From Solen grandis (taxonomy: Eukaryota > Mollusca > Bivalvia > Adapedonta > Solenidae), in contig CM037789.1 of NCBI GenBank assembly GCA_021229015.1, positions 43,576,377 through 43,640,376 of the forward strand: DNA of 64,000 nucleotides, given 5' to 3'. Made by a program: the position numbers and the translations under genes. Shown piece by piece: positions 45,034 through 54,753 of the stretch. The notes beneath the pieces are model-generated. The model was not told the DNA's origin, searched no databases, and saw only the letters and a program-made list of their open reading frames with translations. The first letter of the stretch is position 1. Each line of letters starts with the position of its first letter.

Positions 45034-46917
45034 AGCTCACCTGAGCACGTGTGCTCAGGATGAGCTTTTAGGATCGATGAATGTCCGTCGTCCGTCCGTC
45101 CGTCGTCCGTCGTCCACAATTTGTTCGTTTGCACTCTAGCATCTTTATTTTATGAGCAATTATCTTCAAACTTTAAAACAATGTTTATAACCATAAAATC
45201 TCGGCCAAGTTCGATTATGGCTGATATCGGAACATTAGGTCAGGAGTTATGCCCCTTTTAAAATTCAAAAAAGCCAGATTTCACATTGTTTGCACTCTAG
45301 CATCTTCATTTCATAAGCAATTATCTTCAAACTTTATATCATTGTTTATAACCAAAAAATCTCAGCCAAGTTCGATTTTGGCTGATATCGGACCATTAGG
45401 TCAGGAGTTACACCCCTTATATTATTTAAAAAAGTCAGATTGCACTTTGTTTGCACTCTAGCATCTTTATTTTTTAGGTCATTGTCTTTAAATTTTATAA
45501 CAATGTTTATAACCATCAAATTTTGACTAAGTTGGATTATGGCTGAAATTGGAACCTTAGGTCAGGAGTTACACCCCTTTTAAAATTGAAAAAAGCCAGA
45601 TTTCACTTTGTTTGCCCTCTAGGTCACCAGGTCAAATCTTAGAAAAACCTTGTGAACACTCTAGAGGCCATAGTTTTGGCCCAATCTTCATAAAACTTGG
45701 TCAAGATGTTTGTCTACATGATATCTCAGATGAGTTCGAAATTGGGTCATGTGGGGTCAAAAACTAGGTCACCAGGTCAAATCGTAGAAAAACCTTGTGA
45801 ACACTCTAGAGGCCACAGTTTTGGCCCAATCTTCATGAAACTTGGTCAGGATATTTGTCTACATAATATCTCGGATGGGTTTGAAAATGGGTCATGTGGG
45901 GTCAAAATCTAGGTCACCAGGTCAAATCTTAGAAAAACCTTGTGAACACTTTAGAGGCCACAGTTTTGGCCCAATCTTCATGAAACTTGGTCAGGATGTT
46001 TATCTACATGATATCTCGGATATTCGAAATTGGGTCATGTGGGGTCAAAAACTAGGTCACCAGGTCAAATCTTAGAAAAACCTTGTGAACACTCTAGATG
46101 CCACAGTTTTGGACCAATCTTCATGAAACTTGGTCAGGTTGTTTGTCTACATGATATCTTGGATTGGTTGAAATGGGTCTGTGGGGTCAAAACAGGTCAC
46201 CAGGTCAAATCTTAGAAAAACCTTGTGAACACTCTAGAGCCAGTTTTGGCCAATCTTCATGAAACTTGGTCAGTGTTTGTCTACATGATATCTTTGATGA
46301 TTCGAAATTGGGTCATGTGGGGTCAAAAACTAGGTCACCAGGTCAGATCTTAGAAAAACCTTGTGAACACTCTAGAGGCCACAGTTTTGGACCAATCTGC
46401 ATGTAACTTGGCCAAGTTGTTTGTCTACATGATATCTCGGATGAGTTTGAAATTGGGTCATGTGGGGTCAAAAACTAGGTCACCAGGTCAAATTTTGAGA
46501 AAACCTTGTGAACACTCTAGAGGCCACAGTTTTGGACCAATCTGCATGTAACTTGGCCAAGTTGTTTGTCTACATGATATCTCGGATGAGTTTGAAATTG
46601 GGTCATGTGGGGTCAAAAACTAGGTCACCAGGTCAAATTTTAGAAAAACCTTGTGAACACTTTAGAGGCCACAGTTTTGGCCCAATCTTCATGAAACTTG
46701 GTCAGGATGTTTGTCTACATAATATCTCGGATGGGTTTGAAAATGGGTCATGTGGGGTCAAAAACTAGGTCACCAGGTAAATTCAGGTAGGATCAAAATG
46801 TAGGCCACTTAGTCAAATGTAAGAAAAACACTTTAGATGCCAGATTTTTTGTCATTTTGCCTAACACAGCCATCTTAATCAGGTGAGCGACACAGGGCCA
46901 TCTTGGCCCTCTTGTTT
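45034..46917 (+). mobile_element. Family A element, copy A3 (160-bp then 145-bp cores)
   Basis: 5' hairpin AGCTCACCTGAGCAC with GTGCTCAGGATGAGCT. About three units of the 160-bp core (CACTCTAGCATC...GGTCAGGAGTTA) are followed by eight units of a different core of 138-145 bp that begins AGGTCACCAGGTCAAATCTT; starts are at 45,621, 45,766, 45,911, 46,054, 46,194, 46,332, 46,477 and 46,622. The end is AGGTGAGCGACACAGGGCC then ATCTTGGCCCTCTTGTTT. The open frames across it repeat with the units and are not genes. Confidence 0.9.
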
Positions 46918-47287
46918 TTATAATGCTTTAGTTCATGAAGAATATGATGCATTTTTTTGAACTGATATTAAATGCCTGGGTAATTTATTTATTTTTCCTA
47001 GGATTTTGCTTATTTTCATTGTATTGTCAGACGGTGTTCTCTGAACGGTGAATAAACCCAATCGAAATTCAAATGACCCGGATGACGAAATAAAAACGAA
47101 CGACCTGAAAAAGTGTAAATCAGCTCTGTAAAATTGGTATTTCCCCTTTCATTATTGCTTTATTTTAATTAATTCCTGAAGAATATGACGCATTGTTATT
47201 AACTGATATGATTTGTCGGGTTATTTATTTCCGTTTAACTTTTTGCTAATTTTCGTTGCATTGTGAAGGCAGTGTCCTCTGAACAAA

Positions 47288-48510
47288 ATGGTTCATCCAA
47301 GTTTTGCGTTACGGGGTCATATTCACCAAGGTTTGTTAGGATTATATGGTTTGAGTTCATCGTTTGGAACCCAGTGTACAGCAATTGCTTTTATAGCAAT
47401 TTTGTTTGGTAGCTTGAATATTGGTCCGAGTTTTGGGAACCGCACAATTTTTTAGTGTACAGCAATTGCTTTTATAGCAATTTTGTTTGGTAGCTTGTCT
47501 TTGAAGGGGATGCATTGTATCGCAGTATTGTGCAGGCAAGGTTGATGCAGACACACAGATATTACTAAGTCATGATGATATACCGGAAAATGTGAGAGCG
47601 TTCTCAGGTGATTACATCAAGTGCATGGTCCAACTTTTTTTGGTGCTGTAAATAGACATTCTGCTGAAGTTAATGTTGGTGCTGTGACATTAGATGATGC
47701 ATTACATTTAGGCTTTCATGAAAACAGTGCTTTGTTAGGCACTTTTGGTAGTGTTACCATCGGTTTAATACAAAGCAATGGCCAATATTATGTGTTTGAT
47801 TCACATGCAAGGAATGAAGCTGGTTTTGTTGATCCAAATGGCTCATGTGTACTTTTAATGTTTGAAAGTATAGCAGATCTTGTTTCATATCTGTATGATA
47901 TGTATTTTGGTGAGATATTCAACATCACTTCTTTTCAGATATCATTAATTGAAATGGAACATTCTTCTGGTACCTTGCATGGGCAATCTGATTATAACAA
48001 AGAACATTGTGTGTATGTTTTGCATGAAAAGTCAGACTCAAACACAACCTTAGCGTCAACTACGTTTGAAAACAATTCAAAGTCTTGCAATAACAACAAT
48101 TTGCAGTACAAAAATAGCCATACCATTAAAAGTGTTGAAATCTCAAATAACAACCAGCATTTTTCTTCGTTGTGTACCAGTCAATCTAATGGACATGTGC
48201 AAAACCATGACCTTTTGTCTTCGTATCATTCCATTGCAAACACATTTAGAGAACATTCATATGCTGGGCAAAAAGGTGTTTCTAGGAAACGCAAAAGGAA
48301 TGCAGTGCATAAACAGCACATTGACTTAACAACAAATTCTGGTGATAATAATCAAATTATCAACAGTCTTGATTGTAGCAGTGATATGCACTGTTCATCA
48401 AGTTTCCCAAATGGTGTCGGTTCTTATTGCACTGTGACTTCTAATGATAATAGTTGTTATGGTGCTGAAATGGCTAGAGTTCACAATGCTGATAATGTGT
48501 TGGAGTATGA
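47288..48510 (+). pseudogene. Helitron N-terminus: C76-like cysteine peptidase and basic linker
   Basis: The ATG at 47,288 has a good context (AACAAAATGG). The frame from it reaches GTQCTAIAFIAIL, a Gln-Cys motif with the candidate nucleophile at 47,375-47,377, and stops at TAG 47,453. After an 81-bp-offset duplication and frame changes near 47,505 and 47,617, a frame open from 47,621 to 48,895 has YYVFDSHARN with Asp and His at 47,798-47,806. Q-C followed by D-x-H is the arrangement of the herpesvirus tegument peptidase family (C76, deubiquitinase-like). The stretch 47,970-48,470 is Asn/Ser-rich, with a basic SRKRKRN segment near 48,283 that could be a nuclear signal. The GTG at 47,621 is not a real start. 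The domain identity is inferred from motifs only. Confidence 0.6.
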
Positions 48511-49140
48511 GCAATTTATTCAGTCTCGTCCAGTGCATTGGTGTCGTTGCTGTGAACGCTTTCTGTTTGCAAATCAAGTTCGTCATCTTGGTAACAACTT
48601 GTTAAACTCCTTGATTAGCCAGTTGCAGTTAGGTGGTGGTGATGATCTTTGTTGTACATGTTGTACAAATTTGCGACAATCTAAAATGCCATCTATCTGT
48701 TGCACATTGAATTGCCTAAGTACAGAACCCCTGCCTCCAGTCATTTCATGTCTTGGGCGCTTAGAGAAAAAACTATTGGCGCTTGTGCAGGTTTGCATGA
48801 CTATGGTGATTCTTCCAGGTGGACAGTATGCAGAAAAGGGATTGGTTGTAAATTTTGCCGCAGGATATATCTCGTGTCATAAACCAGATTATTGACTTAA
48901 ACAATACATGAAATTGTTCGCTTTGAATCTGGTTTGCCTGTTGGAACCTCTAGTGGTTACCTTATTGACCCTATTAAAGTCAAAGATGCCACTGCTTGGC
49001 TAAATAGCCATAACCATTTATATCAAAACAACTGTATTATTATTCCTAACAGAATACTAGTGGATTCACAAGTATCAAATGGTTTGTTTGAACAAGGTTG
49101 TGTGCAAGATCACATTGAGTCTTCGAGGAGGTAATATTTG
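48511..49140 (+). pseudogene. Helitron DUF6570-like domain
   Basis: WCRCCERFLFANQV at about 48,539 and LCCTCCTNLRQSKMPS at about 48,645 are paired cysteine clusters. They are followed by LNCLSTEPLPPVISCLGRLE and VQVCMTMVILPGGQ. This C..C, C..C, N-L-x-L...P, L...E, PGGQ order is that of the DUF6570 domain found just upstream of Helitron_like_N in animal Helitron proteins. A frame change near 48,858 moves the frame to LPQDISRVINQIIDL; another follows an in-frame TGA, after which VKDATAWLNSHNHLYQNN closes the domain. Its function is unknown; the cysteines suggest a zinc-binding fold. Confidence 0.65.
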
Positions 49141-50400
49141 CTCCTGTGGATTACACTGTTCAAAGTGAAATGCAGCATCAAATCATTTAAATAGCAACTC
49201 ATCATCAAATCATTTAAATAGCATTTTTATCCCTACTAATCAGAACACACCTGTTTCCATCTATGAAAATTCCTTTTGGGGAAGAAAAGGCATTTCCCTG
49301 GCTATTTCCCAATGGTAAATTTGGATACACATATCCTAGGCTGAAGAAATTGCAGCCAAGCATTACTTTCGACATCGCTTGTTTAATTGTTTTGGTCATT
49401 TTCGCAAAAATGTTACATATTACTACATGCAGCTGTTTCTTATGATAAGCTGTGTTTGAAACAAGAAATTGGTATTTGCATGAAGATGTGTAGAACATCA
49501 TCTGGTGGTGAATCTTTTACAGCAACAACTGCAGAGGATGTTCGTGGCAGAGGCAGCAGTGATCAAAATGTACTTAATTCAAAACATGTTCATGAAAAAC
49601 ATCAGAGGTACTGTGGCATCTTTCGTAATGCTCTGTATGATTTGTTGGCAATGTTTTCGTTGCTTGGGTCCACCTACTTTATTTATGACATTATCTGCAG
49701 ATGACTTACACTGGCCTGAATTAGGCATGTCCTTGGAAAATCTTTCAATGATGAAGCGTTAATAAACAATCTTTTTTCACAAGCATGAGATCTGATCCAC
49801 TAATGACAGCTGTGCACTTTGATCGACGATTTGCTGCATTACTTCAGTTTGTTATAAATGGTGATCAAAGGCCCCTCGGTGTTGTTCGTGATTACTTTGC
49901 AAGAGTGGAATTCCAGAATCGAGGCTTTCCACATTATCATATGTTTCTGTGGATTCAAAATATTCCAAATGAGGTTAACAATGACACACGTGGAGATATT
50001 TTAAACTTCATTCAACACACACACATGTACCAGATGAAAGTGATGCAGAACTTAAACAGTTAGTTCTTAAGTTGCAAACACATGCTCATTCTAATTACTG
50101 CATGCGTTTCTTCAAGACCACCATGTAGGTTTGGCTTTCCAAAAAAGGTATGCTTCAAACAACATTGCTCACACATTTTGATGCTGTGAAAAACAGGGGA
50201 CAGTTTTATCAAACTTACAGACCACAAAATTCCACTCTCATTAATGCTTACAATCCAGTTATTTTGAAACATGGCGTGCAAACATGGACATTCAAATAAT
50301 AAAAAATGCTAATGGGGCTGCACACTATGTTTGTCACTATTTATGCAAATCTGAGCCTGATGAATTAAAAACTGGCATTGGCTAATTTGATAAACACAGT
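49141..50400 (+). pseudogene. Helitron Rep nuclease (HUH, two tyrosines)
   Basis: FGEEKAFPWLFPNGKFGY at 49,263 starts the Helitron_like_N part. LGPPTLFMTLSADDLHWPEL follows at about 49,660. In the frame from 49,785, FARVEFQNRGFPHYHMFLW gives the metal-binding HUH motif, here His-Tyr-His at 49,932-49,940. AHYVCHYLCKSEPDEL at about 50,320 supplies two tyrosine codons (50,326-50,328 and 50,338-50,340), the expected nucleophile pair for rolling-circle nicking. The key residues all survive although the frame is cut by several single-base changes. A 27-bp tandem duplication (CATCAAATCATTTAAATAGC at 49,176 and 49,203) precedes the domain and brings in-frame stops. Confidence 0.85.
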
Positions 50401-51134
50401 ATTTCAACAAAATCCAGACATGACAACTATCAACGTTTATGGAATATTGGTCTGTGTGTTTTGAAAAATGGAAGAGTTTTCTGCTCAAGAGGCTGCTTTC
50501 AGGTTAAGTGGACTTAGACTACTGCAGAGTTCAAGGTCAGTAGTTCGTTTAAATACAAGACCCATTGCTAAGCGATTCAGAATGTTAAAACCTCTTGCTG
50601 AGATAAATGAACTGAGTGAAGAGGACACTGATATTTTCCTACACAATATTGTTGATTACTACTGTGCTCGACCAGCAGACATGGAGATGTTATCTTTGAT
50701 GTTCTTTGCTTCCTGGTATATAAAATGTACAAAACCATCTACCAACAGATTGCAGAATGGTAAATATACATAGAAGAGTATAATGTGTGGCTCAGAAAAA
50801 GGCAAACTTTTGCTGTGTCCGTTTCCCCCAACTTTTCACTATCATCTGATGATTATTATTACTCGCTTTTAATGCTTTTTGCTTCCTTTCCGCCATGAGG
50901 TTGATTTGATAGATGGTTACAGTACTGCTAGAGAAGCATTTATGCAAAGCATGCTTTACTTGATCATTCAATGAATATGCATAATTCATTCTTTCAGCAG
51001 TTAGAGACAAGCATAAGACGAATCCAGTTAGCTGAGGCTGAAATATCCCATGAACGCAAGCCAATTGTACTATAGATTTTGGTTTATCCAATGGCAGAAG
51101 ACCACATAGTTTTCATGACTATGATGTTAGTGAT
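50401..51134 (+). pseudogene. Helitron Rep-helicase linker region
   Basis: A frame from about 50,468 (EEFSAQEAAFRLSGLRLLQS, then RSVVRLNTRPIAKRFRMLKP) to 50,770 corresponds to the segment between the tyrosine motif and the helicase in Helitron proteins. Later frames to 51,134 are broken but contain helicase-proximal sequence in pieces. The minus frame at 50,792-51,091 is a shadow. Confidence 0.6.
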
Positions 51135-52542
51135 GTGGATATTGATTCTGCTCATTACCACCAGATGACATTGTGTGAAATGGATATATCAAGGTTCCAT
51201 ACTGCTCTAGATTCATTAACTTCTTGCCAGCGTCAGGCCATTGCTTTAATTCAACGCCATTTCTTTGCAAGAACGCAAGAACCGTTAAGGTTATTTATAA
51301 CTGGTGGTGCTGGTGTGGGCAAATCATATCTATTGAAATTAATTGTCTCCTTCCTTCAATTGTACACTGGTACAACTCCTAATATTTCACCTGTAAATGT
51401 TGTTCTCCTACTGGGACTGCTACTAGAAAAATACATGGTCAAACTATACATTCACTATTGAATATCCCAGTTGATAAATACATGAATTATGGAGCGCTTA
51501 CTGCTTTCCAGTTGAAAACTTTACAAAGGAAATTTATTGGCGTACACAGATAGTCCTGGATGAGGTAAGCATGTCAGTGATTGCTTATTTACTTTCATAA
51601 GTAGGCACTTTCAGAAATAGCTGGAAACAATTTGCCTTTTGGTGGTTTCAATGTGTTTTTATTTGGTGATTTCTTTCAGTTAAGACAGTCTGTGGCTCAT
51701 TTGCCTTTAAGAACAGGATTTTATGGAACTTTTTAAACCTGTATTTTGCGAGAACAATGACAATCAGTTAATTCAGCTATTAAATCGTGCTAGAGTGGGT
51801 TTGCTGTCTCAGGCTGATATTGCTATCATGAAGTCTAGACTATGTTCACAAAGCGACAGTTTGCATGGCTTATGCATTTTCCCTAAAAGAGCTGCTGCTT
51901 ATGAACATAACAAAAAATGTCTTCAATTACAAAATCGTGATGTCTATACAGTGCATGCAGAAAATTATTTTGCTACAAATGATGAATATGCTGGCAGAAA
52001 CTGCACTCCTGAGTTCATTCCTGAGGATGACCGTGATGCTGGAAATTTACCCAATGTCATACATTTTTCTCTTGGATCTAGAGTTATGTTGCTACGCAAC
52101 CTGGATGTAAGTTGTGGCTTAGTTAATGGTGCAATGGGTGTAGTTGATACAGTCAACATGAACACCAGTGGTGTCATCACTGACATATGTGTTATTTTTT
52201 ACGACATTGATTTATACCAGATAACACGTTCTGCAAATAATTCTGTTGCTATTGGCACAGTAGAACACACCTTTCATTATGCTGGCCGATCTATTACAAG
52301 GAGAACATTCCCTTTATCTTTGTGTTGGGCATGCACTGTTCATAAGGTTCAAGGTATGACAGCGACTGAATGTTGGGTAGACTTGGTTCTTCTATTTTTC
52401 AGCCTGGTATGGCTTATGTTGCACTAAGTCGAGTAACTTCTCTTCAGGATTGCATTTGCTTCAGCTTAAACCAGAGTCAGTTTATGCAGATGGTGAAGTT
52501 TTAGAGGAATATGAAAAACTCAGAGATAAAGCCAACCATTAA
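51135..52542 (+). pseudogene. Helitron PIF1-type helicase
   Basis: SCQRQAIALIQRHF and then LFITGGAGVGKSYLLKL give the Walker A motif (about 51,300-51,327). After frame changes, IVLDEVSMS (about 51,550-51,574) is Walker B and FGDFFQLRQSV (about 51,661) is the GDxxQL motif. The frame 51,723-52,427 covers the second RecA-like part, ending with RRTFPLSLCWACTVHKVQG and MTATE (helicase motif V). One more frame change leads to AYVALSRVTS (motif VI, about 52,410-52,440) and a natural-looking stop at 52,540. Such helicases unwind DNA 5'-3' after the Rep nick. The motifs are well preserved relative to the number of frame breaks, so inactivation is recent or partly due to sequence error. Confidence 0.85.
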
Positions 52543-53738
52543 CACTGACCTTACTAGCAGCATATTACATGATAATATTTAAATACTAATATTGCTATTT
52601 TGCTTTAATGTGTCATTACCTTATCTGGGTTGGTACTTGTCTTGATTTTGCTCTCCGTGCTTTTTTCCTTCTATATCAGGGGCCGTTTACATGCTCTGAA
52701 AAAGTCTTAAATTCATGCAGTTTTTCCCCAAATTTGCAACTTACAGTACCACTGGATTTTTTTTTCCCCCTGTGTAAAGGAAATTGTGATGTTTTCCTGA
52801 AAATGCAATATTAAGGCCCTATCCCCAAGATGTGGAAAAAAAGGCCTGGCTCTTGTAAAAATCCAGCCTGCTTTCAGCTAACTTTATGCTTAGAATGTAC
52901 TGATTAAAAGATGCCAGCCAAGTCCTCCTCAAAATTTGCATTCTTTTGTCTCATCATTTACAAAATTCAGTAAGATTTAACTTTGGACAGTTCAAAAGCA
53001 AATTGTAACATTTTGTTTGCATGATTTCATATGTATACATATATTATTGGTTTAATTGTATACATGTATTCGATTATTGAATATAACATAAATCTCTGAC
53101 CATCAATATTGTTATTGTCCAATTCCAATTTAAACGGTTGTGCAAGCTTTGCAACTTTTATACTATATATCATATATATTTTAGTTCCAGACATGAATGT
53201 GTCCAAAGGAACTGATTGCACTCAAAAATAGTTTGGGTCTAAAATTTGTTTTACTATTTGTAGTTTCGTACCTCACTCATATATTTCATTCATGTACGAT
53301 TAATTAAACACACTTGCTACAGTTTCAATTCAAATTACTTTGTCAATGTTCTTACATGTTTGCCTACAGTCATAATTTCTAATACCAGAAGATGACACTA
53401 AACATTACCTATTAATAGACAGAAATGGAAAATGATTTTAAAAAAAAACTCTGTTGAAAGTATAAGCAATTTTGGACATATCTGCTATTTCTTATTTATT
53501 TTACTTATTTCTAATTTTAAAAAAAAAAACTTTTTTTTTTTACAACTTTATGTCCATGGTTATCATGAAGAATTTATTTACTCTAAATGTAATAAATATC
53601 TGAAAATCAACATCAGTCCCATTTGACACACTATATATTTTGAACTTCTTTAAATGAGATCATTATCTTTCCAGGTAGGTTTGCTTAACAAAACATTTTA
53701 ACCATAAAATCTATTTTTCTCCATTTAAAACCTATATA
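52543..53738. other. Non-coding; degenerate family C copy near 52,830-52,950
   Basis: AAGGCCTGGCTCTTGTAAAA and AAAAGATGCCAGCCAAGTCC resemble the right half of family C. Nothing else is recognised. Confidence 0.4.
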
Positions 53739-54342
53739 CAGGGGTTGCACTAAGCCAAAATTCTTGGAAGTCCAGACTTCCATGAATCAAAAACTGGAAG
53801 TCCCAAACAAAAAATTAGGAAGTCCCAATATGAAATCTCGGTATATTGCTGTAGAAACCTTTATAATTATACTTGTTTACTTTAAGTAATTAAATGTATG
53901 TTTTATTTTTTTTATTAAATTTCCTTTATTTATGACTGTGTGGAAAAATACAACAATAAAGATAAAAATAAATGATTTATTTTAAATTTTAGTCTCAAAG
54001 TTTATCCTGAGCAGTTCTGTTTTGTATGCAGGCATTCATATTTTGTAATTACCGTATTCATTATGAGAGACACCAATTCCTCCAAAAAGGACAAGCATTC
54101 ATACAATTTCAAGGGAAAAAAATTGAACGTGCAGTGAAGCAAAACAATGTACACACAGGGTACTTTAAATGCTGTTTTTATACATATATGGGGGGAAATA
54201 GCACAGCGGGCCGTCGGTAGTTTGAACTTTTGGCGTATGGCTAAAAAATTGGATGTCCCATGCATGTCTGGTGCTACAAATCTGGACGTATAGAACTGAT
54301 CTTGGACGTACATTACGGCCTACACCCGTAGTGCAACCCCTG
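53739..54342. mobile_element. hAT-like MITE, 604 bp
   Basis: CAGGGGTTGCACTA at the left and TAGTGCAACCCCTG at the right are perfect 14-bp inverted repeats of hAT type. TGGAAGTCC-like subterminal repeats cluster inside the left end. The flanks are both TATAT-like, so the duplication cannot be read exactly. The overlapping open frames on both strands lack motifs. Confidence 0.8.
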
Positions 54343-54753
54343 TATATCAATGGAATTCATCATTCATACTATTAATAAGATTTGATTTTGATTATTTGAA
54401 TTTATTTTTCTTAGGAACAAGTTAGTAATATTTCAATTAAATATAATATTTTAATTAAATGCTATTTTCGAGTTTCTGACTTGAAACAGTACTTGTCAAA
54501 TTTGAACAGTCTTCAAAATTTGCAGCTGTTATTGGGCTGTGATCTTACACCCTTAAAATTTTACCAGGCATTTGCAGTGAATATTTACCATTGAGTCACT
54601 GCACCCTTTCATTTGCATATTAATGTTGCTAGTTGTTAACATGTTAAGTAAAATTCTTTGCAAACAATCCAGTCAAATTCATTTTGCTCTCTGTATATTT
54701 TTGATTTGAATATATGAAAGAGGATAATCATTCTCATTTACATTGTTCCAGAC
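54343..54753 (+). promoter_or_regulatory. Upstream region of the RPA-like gene
   Basis: AT-rich sequence. TTTACATTGTTCCAG immediately before ACATGG (54,752) looks like a splice acceptor, so a non-coding first exon may lie further left. No TATA box or initiator can be assigned with confidence. Confidence 0.3.

Larger units (their letters stand above)
44960..52600 (+). mobile_element. Degenerate autonomous Helitron, interrupted by A3
   Basis: The coding part (47,288-52,542) runs peptidase-like, DUF6570-like, Rep (HUH plus two tyrosines) and PIF1-type helicase, all plus strand and in the order seen in animal Helitrons. The upstream part is a tandem repeat of about 220 bp (AATGACCCGGATGACGAAA at 44,965 and 47,072; GAAGAATATGATGCAT and GAAGAATATGACGCAT downstream of each). 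A3 sits in the first unit. I could not fix either terminus: no convincing 5' TC or 3' hairpin-CTRR was found. At least ten stops and frame changes make it inactive as assembled. Confidence 0.8.

Noticed and set aside
45697..46768. Series of overlapping open frames with a repeated peptide (GHVGSKTRSPGQ...)
   Set aside because: They recur with the 145-bp DNA unit in shifting frames, because 145 is not a multiple of three. They are by-products of the minisatellite core of A3, not a repeat protein.
47621..47623. GTG as the start of the 424-codon frame
   Set aside because: GTG is not a plausible start in an animal gene here; the upstream frame from the ATG at 47,288 continues the same domain after frame changes.
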